Assembly: GCA_030704615.1 (NCBI GenBank)
Contig: CM060731.1
Span: forward strand, 90,932,756 to 90,996,755
Direction: 5' to 3'
Length of the DNA stretch: 64,000 bases
Source of the DNA: Takakia lepidozioides
Lineage: Eukaryota; Streptophyta; Takakiopsida; Takakiales; Takakiaceae
Position 1 is the first letter of the stretch, and every line of letters starts with the position of its first letter. Under the pieces are notes generated by a model. It was not told the origin of the DNA. It was given only the letters and a program-made list of their open reading frames with translations, and made no database searches. Of this stretch, positions 11,267-21,732 are shown piece by piece. Position numbers and translations under genes: made by a program.

Positions 11267-12023
11267 TGAACGAAAGTTGCGGAATCCTCGAACTGACAGC
11301 CCGCAATCACCGAAAGGGGAATTAAGACAAGCAAACTGAGGTCAACAAGGGTAGCTCCAACCCAAAGGTTGCGGGTGATGCATGCAAAGGATGTAGGGAT
11401 GAGATGCACCTTCACTTCGGAAACAACAACGCTAAGAGGCACTAACCAGAAAAACTGTTTTCAAATACTACAAGAAGCCGTGCTGTTTATGGATGAAAAC
11501 AAACACTGAAAACGACATGAAACCATCCATTATGAAAGACGGCAACAACCCTGGAGAGCAGTAAACAGGAAGACCACAAATGTCATGAGGTTGTGCTGTG
11601 CCAGAAGAGCACAGCACAAACACTGACACTACAGAAGATACCTCGCACGAATGCGTGCCAGACATGGTCGTATCCGACAGAACCCTTTATGCCGAATGAC
11701 CCCATGGCGACGGTTACGGTAAAATGCAAACCACAGGGTAGGCAGTACAACACACGTGGATGCATATGTGAAGCATAACAATTATTGCGGATCTGCAAGA
11801 ACTACTCGAAAATGAACTAGCATTAGATTTCTACGGCACATCCGAATTTGAAAGAAAGCAAGAAGGCCGCGGTGTATTGGCAGGCGGCGCAGTACATCTG
11901 ACATATATCGCTAGTGCATGCAACGGATGTACTTTTTTTCTAGCGCTTTATTACTTGGATAATACGGAGACGACGGAATGGATGAATTCCGTTCGCACAC
12001 AATAACAACACCCGCATCCAAAT
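11267..12023. other. Upstream region of the minus-strand gene; no gene seen
   Basis: Short frames at 11468-11665 and 11583-11798 have no recognisable product. The region would hold the promoter of the minus-strand gene ending at 7934, but no confident TATA box can be pointed to. Confidence 0.35.
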
Positions 12024-12515
12024 ATGGTTGACAACGTCCAATTTCGATTTCGGTTACATGCCATAGCGGCACTTGTTACAAACGTCAAACTGGAGAGCTC
12101 TAGAGGCATCGTGGGGAGCCCTTGTTTCCAGCGGAGGAGGAAGAGAAGGAAGTCACTATACTTCACGAGCTCTAGAAACAGGAATAGAGCCAGAGATAGA
12201 ATGAGGATGGAAAGAGTGGACGAAGAGGAAAAGGAGGTAGGAGAGGGAGTAGAGGAAAGTGTGGCGATGGAGGAGCATGAATCAGCAGAAGAACAGCAGC
12301 CCGCCATAGATCCAAGAACAGATGAAGAGGACACTGCATCTGAGGGAGAGACAGACGAGATGGAAGAGGATGTTGAAGGTGGCCTCACGAGGAGTCTGCC
12401 TACGGGAAAGAGGAAGGGGGAGAGGCTCACGTACACGCTCGGCGCAGAGAGCAGTCCGAAGCGCAAAGGGTCCCGGCAATTTGGGAGTCTTCTGGAGCAG
12501 CCAAGAAAAAGGTGA
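12024..12515 (+). CDS. Hypothetical charged protein, low confidence
   Basis: An open frame of 163 codons from ATG 12024. After a non-descript N-terminus it becomes strongly basic (RRRKRRK) and then acidic (EEEKEVGEGVEESVAMEEHESAEEQQ, DEEDTASEGETDEMEEDVEGG) before a basic end with SSPKRKGSRQ. Such a composition suits a nuclear, disordered protein or exon. The opposite strand is equally open because of the purine-rich composition, so coding status is uncertain. It ends just before the hairpin satellite at 12.6 kb. No family is recognised. Confidence 0.25.
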   Translation: MVDNVQFRFRLHAIAALVTNVKLESSRGIVGSPCFQRRRKRRKSLYFTSSRNRNRARDRMRMERVDEEEKEVGEGVEESVAMEEHESAEEQQPAIDPRTDEEDTASEGETDEMEEDVEGGLTRSLPTGKRKGERLTYTLGAESSPKRKGSRQFGSLLEQPRKR

Positions 12516-12597
12516 AATCTTTAAGACCCACATTTGTGTTTCGTTGCTGATATGAATATAGCCCACACAGGACATCTGCACCAGGCTGAAAGCACCG

Positions 12598-14264
12598 CAA
12601 ACTGGAAGCTCAAACAGTGTGCGGCAATGCACACTGTTAAGGCCTACCAATTTGCTTGATTGTTCAGGTGCGAAACGCCCAAACTTGGGCACTACAGCAG
12701 GTTCAATACAACCCAAATTGCAAGCTCAATCAGTGTGAGTTGAGCTGAACATTTCACTGCTGTTTCCGTCTGGATATCGGTTTTCCAGGATATGTATGTC
12801 AGGACGAGAGAACCCTTCAGTGGCAACTCAAACAGTGTGCATTGGCGCACACTATTTGAGCTGAACATGTAAGTGTTTTTTCCGATTGAAATTCGACCTT
12901 TAGGGCACGTTTCTGAGGATGAAAGAATCCCTCACTGGCAGCTCAAACAGTGTGCGTCAACGCACACTGTTTGAGCTGAACATGTAAGTGTTTTTTCCGA
13001 GTTGAATTAGGACTTCCAGGGCAGGTTTTTCAAGATGAAATAACCATTCAGTGGCAGCTCAAACAGTGTGCGTTGGCGCACACTGTTTGAGCTGAACATG
13101 TAAGTGTTTTTTCCGAGTTAAATTCGGACTTCCAGGGCACGTTTCTGAGGATGAAAGAATCCCTCACTGGCACCTCAAACAGTGTGCGTCTGTTTCAGCT
13201 GAACATGTAAGTGTTTTTTCCAAGTTAAATTCGGACTTCCAGAGCAGGTTTTTCAAGATGAAATAACCATTCAGTGGCAGCTCAAACTGTGTGCGTTGGC
13301 GCACACTGTTTGAGCTGAACATGTAAGTGTTTTTTCCGAGTTAAATTCGGACTTCCAGGGCAGGTTTTTGAAGATGAAATAACCATTCAGTGGTAGCTCA
13401 AACGGTGTGCGTTGGCGCACACTGTTTGAGCTGAACATGTAAGTGTTTTTTCCGAGTTAAATTCGGACTTCCAGGGTAGGTTTTTCAAGATGAAATAACC
13501 ATTCAATTGTAGCTCAAACAGTGTGCGTTGGCGCACACTGTTTGAGCTGAACATGTAAGTGTTTTTTCCGATTGAAATTCGTCATTTAGGGCACGTTTCT
13601 GAGGATGAAAGAATCCCTCAATGGCAGCTCAAACAGTGTGCGTCAACGCACACTGATTAATCTGTACATGTCACCGTTTTTTTGGTGTTAAATTCGGACT
13701 TCCAGGGCAGGTTTTTCATGATGAAATAACCATTCAATGGCAGCTCAAACAGTGTGCGTTGGCGCACACTGTTTGAGCTGAACATGTCATTGTTTTTCCC
13801 GAGTTAAATTCGGACTTCCAGGGCAGGTTTCTCAAGATGAAATAACCATTCCGTGGTAGCTCAAACAGTGTGCGTTGGCGCACACTGTTTGAGCTGAACA
13901 TGTAAGTGTTTTTTCCGATTGAAATTCGTCATTTAGGGCACGTTTCTGAGGATGAAAGAATCCCTCAATGGCAGCTCAAACAGTGTGCGTCAACGCACAC
14001 TGATTAATCTGTACATGTCACTGTTTTTTTGGTGTTAAATTCGGACTTCCAGGGCAGGTTTTTCATGATGAAATAACCATTCAGTGGCAGCTCAAACAGT
14101 GTGCGTTGGCGCACACTGTTTGAGCTGAACATGTCATTGTTTTTCTCGAGTTAAATTCGGACTTCCAGGGCAGGTTTCTCAAGATGAAATAACCATTCAG
14201 TGGCAGCTCAAACAGTGTGCGTTGGCGAACACTGTTTGAGCTCAACATGTAAGTGTTTTTTCCG
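12598..14264 (-). repeat. Hairpin satellite, small locus, reverse-orientation block
   Basis: About fourteen units of roughly 115 bp, in reverse orientation relative to the large array at 29-48.7 kb. Each contains the arms AGCTCAAACAGTGTGCG and CGCACACTGTTTGAGCT around a 4-nt centre (TTGG here), then GAACATGTAAGTGTTTTTTCCGAG- and CCAGGGCAGGTTTTTCAAGAT-type spacers. The first two units (12598-12830) are degenerate, as expected at an array edge. One unit near 13190 has lost half of its hairpin. Confidence 0.93.
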
Positions 14265-14957
14265 AATGCGTTGACGCACACTGTTTGAGCTGCCAGTGAG
14301 GGATTCTTTCATCCTCAGAAACGTGCGCTGGAAATCCAAATTTAACTCGGAAAAAACACTTACATGTTCAGCTCAAACAGTGTTCGCCAACGTACACTGT
14401 TTGATCTGCCACTGAATGGTTATTTCATCTTGAAAAACCTGCCCTGGAAGTCCGAATTTAACTCGGAAAAAACACTTACATGTTCAGCTCAAACAGTGTG
14501 CGCCAACACACGCTGTTTGAGCTGCCACTGAATGGTTATTTCATCTTGAAAAACCTGCCCTGGAAGTCCAAATTTAACTCGGAAAAAACACTTACATGTA
14601 CAGCTCAAACAGTGTGCGTTGACGCACACTGTTTGAGCTGCCAGTGAGGGATTCTTTCATCCTCGGAAACGTGCCCTGGAAGTCCAAATTTAACTCGGAA
14701 AAACACTTACATGTTCAGCTCAAACAGTGTGCGCCAACGCACACTGTTTGAGCTGCCACTGAATGGTTATTTCATCTTGAAAAACGTGCCCTGGAAGTCC
14801 GAATTTAACTCGGAAAAAACACTTACATGTTCAGCTCAAACAGTGTGCGCCAACGCACACTGTTTGAGCTGCCACTGAATGGTTATTTCATCATGAAAAA
14901 CCTGCCCTGGAAGTCCGAATTTAACACCAAAAAAACAGTGACATGTACAGCTCAAAG
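14265..14957 (+). repeat. Hairpin satellite, small locus, forward-orientation block
   Basis: Six units in the orientation of the main array. The flip occurs within about ten bases at 14255-14270, where a spacer TTTTTTCCGA is followed directly by ATGCGTTGACGCACAC. The two blocks thus face each other tail to tail. The last unit ends at ACATGTACAGCTCAAAG before unrelated sequence. Confidence 0.93.
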
Positions 14958-15335
14958 CCATAATTACCATATCCCCTAAGAAAAGCCTCATCCAGTACGG
15001 AAAAAAAAAACCCATTAAAGAGGAATAAACGAATTAATACCCTGGTATTTTTCATCCGGTATGGATGGAAAAATTATAGATAGGATGCCAGTGTCAACCC
15101 CTACAGAGGTAATTCCTCATTCTCTGGTGACTCATCTGGTATAGATGAAAGTCAATAAAAGAGGAATGAAAAAATCATAGACCCATTTTAGAGGTATTTT
15201 AGTGTCCACCCAGGTAATTCATCCGGTATGGATAAAAAATCTTTATAGGGCGGGTGAAAACACTGTTTAGAATCCATCCGGTATAGATGGAAAAACAGGA
15301 AAAAAAACACTGATACAACCGGCCAATTCCGAGGA
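14958..15335. repeat. Dispersed CATCCGGTATRGATG mini-hairpins
   Basis: The word CATCCGGTATGGATGG or a close variant occurs near 15053, 15130, 15227 and 15276, with a weaker copy near 14990. The flanks CATC/GATG are complementary around CGGTATA. Spacing is about 50-100 bp, with AT-rich sequence between. No gene seen. Confidence 0.6.
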
Positions 15336-15339
15336 GGGA

Positions 15340-15938
15340 GACAAAGAGAGAGAGGGGGCAACAAAGGGAAAAAAAAAAAATGTGGGGAGGGGAGTGACTG
15401 AGCAGTTGCAGCTGCTGCCATTTTTTATTTTTATTTTTTTGATGGATGATCTCTCCCTCTCACTCCCTCTCTCTCTCCCTCTCTCTCCCTCTCTGCCTCT
15501 ACCTCTCTATCTCTCTCTCTCTCCTCTCTTTTATGCTGTTGACAAAAAAAAACAAACCACAGAGGGAGAGATGGGGTAGAAAAAGTTAAAAAGATAGAGG
15601 GAGAGAGTGGGAGAGAGAGGGAGAGGGAGAGAGGGGGCAACAAAGGGAAGAAAAAAAAATGTGGGGGGGCGGGGGAGTGACTGAGCAGCTGCAGCTGCTG
15701 AGTCACCCCCCCCCCCGCCCTTTTTTTTTCTTTTTTCTTTTTTTTCTTTTTTTGTTTTGTTTTTTTGTTTCCTGATCTCTCCTTCTCACTCCCTCTCTCT
15801 CTCTCCCTCCCTCTCCCTCTCTCTCCTCTCTTTTGTGCTGCTCACAAAAAAAAATCCACAGAGGGAGAGAGGGGTAGAGAGAGGGAGTGAGAGGGAGAGA
15901 TACCCATCAAAAATAAATAAATAAATAATTGTGCAATC
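15340..15938. repeat. Purine/pyrimidine tracts with a duplicated 70-bp segment
   Basis: Long (GA)n, (CT)n, (T)n, (C)n and (G)n tracts. A block with GGGGCAACAAAGGGAA, an A run, ATGTGGGG and GTGACTGAGCAG-TGCAGCTGCTG occurs at about 15352-15420 and again at 15632-15700, with a partial copy near 16180 and an inverted partial copy near 16240. All open frames here are low-complexity artefacts. Confidence 0.75.
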
Positions 15939-16888
15939 AAGGGAATTGTGCCTATACCTCTGTTTACCAACTTTGAAAGTCTCGAGGCTGAGCCAAAAGC
16001 CCAGCCCCTTCTGAGGCCTAGTTTTTGGGCAAATCACACACAGCGGATTGATGCTTGTGTGAAGGGATTTCTAGAGGATATCTGGACAACCCGGATTAAC
16101 TCTATATATGAAGGTAAGTCTTACTACCAACGTCAGCCCCTGACATAGGTAGGATCGTCCCTTTTGTTTCCCCAAGAGAGGGGCAACAAAGAAAAAGAAA
16201 AAAATGTGGGGGGGGGCACCCCCCCCCCCCCACCCTTTTTTTTTTGCTTTGTTGCCCCCTGATGTCTCCCTCTCCCTCTCTCTCCCTCTCTTCTGTGTTG
16301 CTCTCTTTTAAGCTCCCGACGAGATAAATTCAAGGTCAAATGGTGGGTTCAGTTGCAACATATGTCCAACACAAGATATCCTAAGTTAATCGACTCTATA
16401 TCTTGGAAACAGGACCGCCCTGTCAAACAGGCTAAGCCCTGGCAGAAGAAAGTAGAAGAGATCCTCAAGGATCTGAATCTGGACCCGCAAATCTTGACCT
16501 TGCTGGATAAATCTGACTTAGAGAGTCATGTCTGTTACCAGAAAATTGTTTGATAAAATGAAGTTAGGAAGAAAACTTCCCTGAACCTGTTTCCAGTCTG
16601 TGACATGGGGGAGGACATCATGGATGTGCTCAAGGGTCTATCCTACTCTTGGCACCAGACTGAAATTTAAACTCAGGGCATGAAGAACAGTAAACAGAAG
16701 CAGAGAGGAAAGGGAGAGTGCAATTGCCCATTGTGTGGGCAACTTGAAGACAATATTCATTTTCTGATGTCCGGGGTTCTCTCACCAAAGAGACGCTCTC
16801 TTCAAATCTATCAAGGGAATTGTGTCTGTACCTCTGTTTACCTTTGAAAGTCTCAAGGCTGAGCCAAAAGCCCAGCCCCTTCTGCTCA
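15939..16888 (+). pseudogene. LINE ORF2 C-terminal remnant interrupted by low-complexity DNA
   Basis: At 16350-16800 the plus strand reads YPKLIDSISWKQ, VEEILKDLNLDPQILTLLDKSDLESHVCYQKI, then TFLNLFPVCDMGEDIMDVL and finally CNCPLCGQLEDNIHFLMSG, the CPLC..D..HFL zinc-knuckle layout found after the RT domain in LINEs. Several stops and frame changes separate these pieces. Upstream, 15940-16140 holds a related-looking coding scrap, and a purine/pyrimidine stretch (16170-16310) splits the two. A segment of about 75 bp (CTGTTTACC..CTTTGAAAGTCTC, then AGCCAAAAGCCCAGCCCC) at 15944-16018 is repeated at 16820-16886. Confidence 0.55.
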
Positions 16889-17242
16889 GTCGCTCCCCCC
16901 CCCCCCCCCCCCCATTTTTTGTTTTTGTTTTATCTCATCATCTCTTCCTCTCTCTCCCTCTCTCTCTCTCACTTTTGGTGTGACGTACAAGTTATGGACA
17001 ACTCTCGACATCTTTCCCTTGATCCCACATCAAGACAGAGCCATAGACCATCTCCCCACCCTGACCTACCTCTGCTGCTGTGGCTGCCTGGGGGGTACAC
17101 CCCAGCCAACTTGTATCAGGCACGTGCGTGCACAGGAGGGGGTATTTTTAACCCCCCCATGTACAAAATTATACATACATAGGGGGGGGGGGGTAAGCAA
17201 CACCTTAAATATAAGTCTACAGCAAGGGGTGAGCATGATTAG
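16889..17242. other. Low-complexity C/T tract and unassigned sequence
   Basis: Starts with a C run and CTCTCT repeats. The frames at 16820-17182 and 16980-17255 include Cys/Pro-rich text (YLCCCGCLGGTPQ) without a recognisable family. A G run is present at 17181-17192. Nothing convincing. Confidence 0.35.
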
Positions 17243-17312
17243 GAGGGTAGCGTAGTGGTAAGGGTTACCTTTGTTACAACTCTCATCGTGGGTTCAAATC
17301 TCACAGTGTCTT
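17243..17312 (+). ncRNA. tRNA-like head (probable SINE, Pol III boxes)
   Basis: GGGTAGCGTAGTGGTAAGG fits a Pol III A box (TAGCGTAGTGG), and TGGGTTCAAATCTCACA about 35 bases further fits a B box (GGTTCAAATCT). Spacing is tRNA-like, but the arms do not pair into a clean cloverleaf, so I call a tRNA-derived SINE head rather than a tRNA gene. Confidence 0.5.
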
Positions 17313-17351
17313 GAATTTTTCGAAAACTTCAAAAATATGTATATATTGCAA

Positions 17352-17416
17352 TGTAGATTTGAGCTCGAGACCACCTGCACATTGCATCCACCTCCATACC
17401 ATTAGACTAGTCCACA
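17352..17416 (-). ncRNA. Second tRNA-like head, facing the first
   Basis: On the minus strand GGACTAGTCTAATGGTATGG (A-box-like TAGTCTAATGG) is followed by GAGCTCAAATCTACA (B-box-like). It faces the plus-strand tRNA-like head at 17243-17312, only about 40 bp away, giving two convergent Pol III-type heads. Could also be one inverted pair of degenerate SINE ends. Confidence 0.4.
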
Positions 17417-17465
17417 ATTCTTAAGGACAATGTAATGTTAAACATTAATATACAAGAAAGACAAT

Positions 17466-19461
17466 TTGTTTTGTTTCGTATCATTGTTGAGATCTCCCAA
17501 ACCGCGGGGCCCCAGCCCTGGTGTTTGGCACATCACCTGTTCGGGGGCCCGGTATGGGCAACTTTTGGATGTCACCCCCATAGCGACCCCTTCCTCCGTA
17601 GTGAAGGCTGCACTTGCCAAGGCCCAAGGTCAGGTTCAAGGGCCTTTGGAAGTGGTCGTTGCTAGCCCAATGTTGACGATGAGGGAGGAGGAGACGAGGA
17701 GGGCCAATGACGAGGCCGAGATAGCGAAGCGCCTCGAATTAGTCAAGCCGGGTGAGGGCTTCTACCCTGCTACGCATTTGGGGGGGGGGGGAGGGAGGAG
17801 ATACGGGCCGGTTTGGAGCGGCCTAGCCGATCAGCGGCCGCCCCCTGAGCCTGAGCGGTCAGCAAAGAAGGGCCTGGACTACGGGGCACCGCCGGCGGCT
17901 ATGTTCAACATCTGGAATCTACTTCTAGTGGCGCTCCAGGAAGGGATAGCGCGGGCACATCCGGCAACGGGGCCTCCTACCACATCGGGTGACATCGGGG
18001 CCGAGTCGGCCAAGCTTCACAAGGTACAACTGTTGCACCTTGTTTCATGTTTTGTCATTTCCTTTGCATGCATGATTTTCTTTGTTGTTTGTTTCTTTTT
18101 TTGAATTTGGGGGGGTTATTTGTCTTCAGGAGGCAGCAACATGGCTGGCCTCATTGGTGCAGTCCGGTGGGGTTGCCAATGAGGGAGAGCACGTGGTGTT
18201 CATGAAGGACCCGAACACCAAAGGTAAGAAGAAGAGGCCTCGACCTCCCGAGGTCCATTTTACCATCAATGAAGGGGCTGCCGAGGAGAGAGAGAGAAGG
18301 GAGAGGGAGAAGGAGAGAGAGGAAGTAGCGGGGAAGGGGAAGGAAAAGAAATAGATTAAGAAGAAGAAGTCTCATGGAGAGGAAGGGGTGAGTGTGCATG
18401 CGGGGGAGGGCAGTGGGGTAACAAAGGAGCAGGGGAAGGAGGCTACAAAGAAGGGAGAGGGTAGGAAGAAGAAGAAATCATTGGCGATAGAGAACATGGA
18501 GTTGGCAAAGATCGTGGTGCCACCGGTGAAGGTGAATCGCCATGGTGACCCCTGCGGTGCGTTCTGGGAGGCTATGAAGAAGCCAGCCTTCGAACTCGCA
18601 ATGAGGTGGTTCCCTTTGCACATTGAGTGGGCTGATTAGCATTTTGGCGCGAAGCGGGCGTATGCCCGTGAGTTAGATGCCGGTTTCCGGGAAATTGAAG
18701 TGACACAAGGGTGATGGAGATGGTGGGGCGGAACTTGAAGGACAGGAGGTACCGTGCTAGACAGATCATTCGGAGGGCAATGGAAAAGGGGGCCATACCC
18801 AAACCACCTTATGGAATTACACAGGTTGGCAAATCCTGAATCATTTCACCTTCCATTTGTCGCATGTGCATTAATGAGGTGGATTCGATGCAACGTATGT
18901 GTGTAATTCACTAATTATTGGGGGAGGGGGGTGCATAGGTATTGTGGGATGCACTCATTGCGAGAGAGAATGATGCGGCAAACAAGGCCAAATTTGAGCG
19001 GGCACGCGAAGCAACAACAGTCTGCCTTGACAAGCACGAATCCACACACAAGTGGGGCACCGGCGGATCCAAGGGTTTTATCTTGCAATTTGTAAGTCAT
19101 ACTTCCCTATGTATTTTGTTATGTCTTCTTTCTGGCTCCATCATCGTGAAGAACTGACTTTAATTTGTGACATGTGTAACAATGCGCGTTTGAGAGGAAG
19201 CCATCTCCGGTAGAGTACAACTACGCCAAGGAGCATGGTTGACAATCCCTCATGAAGAACATGGCCAACACGGAGGGGATGAGTGCACTACAGGGCACTA
19301 GTATGGATGAGGGCGGGGGTCATGGCCAGGGATTGGATGAGAGCTTTGTGGGACTTAGGGAAACGCCGCCTCCTTTAGGTGCTCTGGCAAAGGGCGCGGA
19401 GTCATCAGGCTCATCGGATAGCTCTGAGTCCTCTACTGAGGATGAGGATGAGGATGACTAG
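17466..19461 (+). pseudogene. Decayed multi-exon gene of unknown function
   Basis: Exon 1 (to 18023, donor AAG|GTACAA) encodes VVKAALAKAQ, then a helical MLTMREEETRRANDEAEIAKRLEL and AAMFNIWNLLLVALQEGIA. Exon 2 (18130-18824) starts EAATWLASLVQ, has a Lys/Glu-rich middle, a TAG at 18352-18354, then VNRHGDPCGAFWEAMKKPAFELAMRWFP and a second TAG at 18637-18639. A one-base loss at 18710 shifts the frame before the basic MVGRNLKDRRYRARQIIRRAMEKG segment. Exon 3 (18939-19091, TAG|GTATTG..TTT|GTAAGT) reads LWDALIARENDAANKAKFERAREA. The last exon carries a TGA at 19240-19242 and an acidic SSDSSESSTEDEDEDD end. Splice phases agree (all 0). The start of the protein is not clear: the first in-frame ATG is near 17670. 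The mix of basic and acidic helices suggests a DNA-associated protein of a transposon, but I recognise no domain. Confidence 0.5.
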
Positions 19462-19679
19462 TCCTAGTCCATGTAGGTCCCAGGGTCAGCCTACTGAACC
19501 CTTGTGAGCTTTTCAGCTCATTTCTTGTAAATATATTTCCATCTTTCCATCTTCCATCTTATTCATGTGTCGCACCGTCCTCACCCTCGATTCATGCTTG
19601 CTCAATTGTGTACCTGTTGAATCAGAGAAATGAAAGCTGTAAGGTCTCCCATTAGCACCACCACCGCATGACAGCCAGT

Positions 19680-20262
19680 CACACAACTCCGAAAACCTGG
19701 ATGCATATGTTATTGAAGCTATTCTAGGCATCAAAACCCAAACATCGATAGACTCTTTTGGTGCCACATGTGTAGGCACTTACTACCTCTGTAAATGGGC
19801 CGGGTACTCCTCCGGAGATAACACTTGGCAAATTGAAGAAGCTCTTTTCGGCTCCCATAATGACTGTGACCCCGCCCATAACCTCACCCTCCTGACCAAC
19901 TTCCACAAACTTACCAACACCAACTTCCTCACGCATATTCATCAACAACATACCTCCCCCACCCAACCCAAAGATCAAAGATATGTACAAAACCCAATCC
20001 AAGCCCTCAACCTCCATATCCATACCATGGAATGCAACCTTGACAACGACATTAACCACAATTCCCCCATGATATACATGGGCCCGCGCTTCTCTAATAT
20101 CTATGATAAATACGGAAGATTCATAAGCTTAATCCCGAATAGCCGTCTGAAATGGTTATGGGAGAAATACTCCAACGCCCCAAGCCACATACCATCTCTC
20201 CAACCCCCCAAACAGGACTTTGCCACCGAAATAGACTGGGTAGTTCTGGGACCTTGTGATCA
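19680..20262 (+). pseudogene. Chromodomain-bearing retroelement segment
   Basis: The frame DAYVIEAILGIK...GTYYLCKWAGYSSGDNTWQIEEALFG...LLTNF is a textbook chromodomain: the Y-x-V-E strand, the YLxKWxGY core, NTW, and the closing helix, with aromatic cage candidates Y at the first strand and W/Y in KWAGY. It continues in the same frame without a stop to about 20260 (PMIYMGPRFSNIYDKYGRFISLIPNSRLKWLWEKY). Such modules read methylated histone H3 tails and target retroelements to heterochromatin. The coding sequence is then lost where the opposite-strand LINE tail begins, and element-like coding resumes at 21262. Start of the element is not visible upstream of about 19600. Confidence 0.7.
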
Positions 20263-20267
20263 GGTGG

Positions 20268-21215
20268 TCAGCCTTGGTATGTGCCGACATTGAGGAGTGT
20301 GTACCATCTGATTTCGGCACGACTCAGGAGTAATTTGTGGATGTGCCAGACTGCTTGGTTATGGCGGGTGATGTGTAGGCCGTGTATAATGGGGTGTGTG
20401 CATTGGCTAAGTAGGTGTGGCCAGGTGTCTCGTTCCTGGTGGGTGTTGGAGCACAGGGGGCAATATGGGGATGGGAAGAGACGTGGCCAAAAAATGTGTT
20501 TACATTGGTGACCCATGTACTGGGCGTATTTGAATTTGAGGGTTTGTCGAATTTGTGCATCGGAGGTGATTTTGGTGTTCCAGAAGTGATTTGAGAGTTT
20601 ATGGTGGAGTATGGAGGATTGTGTCCATTTTTGTATATGGACTTTAGTATGGCTGATTGAGGCGGCAACTTGTTTGTTAGCCTCCCGGGTGAGAGTGGCT
20701 AGCAGGTTGCGGATAGGTCTAGGTGCAGGTGGTCCTGGGATGGGGTGAACAAACTAGAATGGGTGAGTGTGGGCAATGTGAATAGGGTTAGAAGATGGGA
20801 GTATAGGGGGCTCGGCGGTGCCGAATTGGGCTAGTAAGTCGGCAGCTTCGTTGCCATTTATCCCAGTGTGCGAGCGAACTTTATGAATGTGGATGGGGTG
20901 GGAGTTAGATAGTGCGAGTTGGATAATGGCAGCGATGAGGTTGCGATCGGAGTGGTGGTGATGGGATGATGGATGTGCCAGATGGTTACGGAGAAGGAAA
21001 AGTGAGGTGAGACTATCCGTAAAGATATAATGGGGGGGGGGGGGGGGGAAGGCGTTTAGGCTTGATATGGCTTCGTAGATAGCCATAAGTTCTGCTCGTA
21101 GAATTGTGGCGGGCCCAGGTACTGGTGGCCGCATGAAACACTCCATAACCGGCGCTCGAGTTCATGACGGAGCCGTCTATGTAATGGGAGTGGGAGGGGG
21201 GGAACCTGAGAGTTT
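20268..21215 (-). pseudogene. LINE ORF2 C-terminus: RNase H plus zinc knuckle
   Basis: Read on the minus strand: HYIDGSVMNSSAGYGVF (first catalytic Asp), then after a frame change near 21115-21145 RAELMAIYEAI (Glu), YIFTDSLTSLFLL (second Asp) and HKVRSHTGINGNEAADLLAQFG (the C-terminal RNase H signature). A TAG at 20754-20756 interrupts, but the same frame continues through IRQTLKFKYAQYMGHQCKHIFW, CPLCSNTHQERDTWPHLLSQC and RHNQAVWHIHKLLL to TGA 20268. The order RNase H then CPLC..HLL..C is that of plant L1-like LINEs. RNase H removes the RNA strand during target-primed copying. It appears to be a 5'-truncated copy sitting inside the chromodomain element. Confidence 0.8.
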
Positions 21216-21261
21216 TGTATTGTTGGTAAATGTGGGGGATGGGCCCTGGCTACTCCTCTAC

Positions 21262-21732
21262 ATATGACCTCACAAACATGCACCTGCCTTGCCAGACTAT
21301 GTCCGGACATCCTATTGGTGCAAGGCTTGTCCACAAAAGCCTCACCCCCCATCACACCCACCAGATCACTCACTATACAATTCATCGAATTCACATTCTG
21401 CCATGACCGCTATCCACAAGACGCTATCTTAGATAAAAGACAAAAATATGCCCCACTCATCCTAGCTATCTACCCAAGGATGGCGCACTGGTCCCCTCAC
21501 CGTCATCATAGCAGGTACCAGAGGCGGCATCCACAATGCCAGCATTAAAGACCTGCACAAAAAAAATCACATCCCAATCTCCCCAATCCACAAATGCTTC
21601 CAAGCTATTCACCTCACAGCTCTTCGCTCTCTCACCGCCATTATCACCAATAAAAGAAAACTGGAATCCAACTCCACCGCATTACCCCAAGCACCCGGGG
21701 CCCTCCCCGGGGTACACCCCCGGGAGGGGTAA
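21262..21732 (+). pseudogene. C-terminal nuclease-like domain of the interrupted chromodomain element
   Basis: The plus strand reads LARLCPDILLVQG, then SLTIQFIEFTFCHDRYPQDAILDKRQKYAPLILAI, and after one indel near 21470-21480 GWRTGPLTVIIAGTRGGIHNASIKDLHKK, ending LTAIITNKRKLES and TAA at 21730-21732. PD, then a strand containing E-F-T, then a helix, then a strand with GTRGGIH suggests a PD-(D/E)XK-like nuclease fold with Thr where Lys is usual. I have seen this kind of C-terminal domain in algal retroelements, but the nuclease reading is inference. Whether it belongs to the same element as the chromodomain rests on position, strand and composition. Confidence 0.45.

Noticed and set aside
15188-15706. 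Ser/Leu-rich ORFs in the CT/GA tracts
   Set aside because: Pure low-complexity translation of microsatellite DNA.
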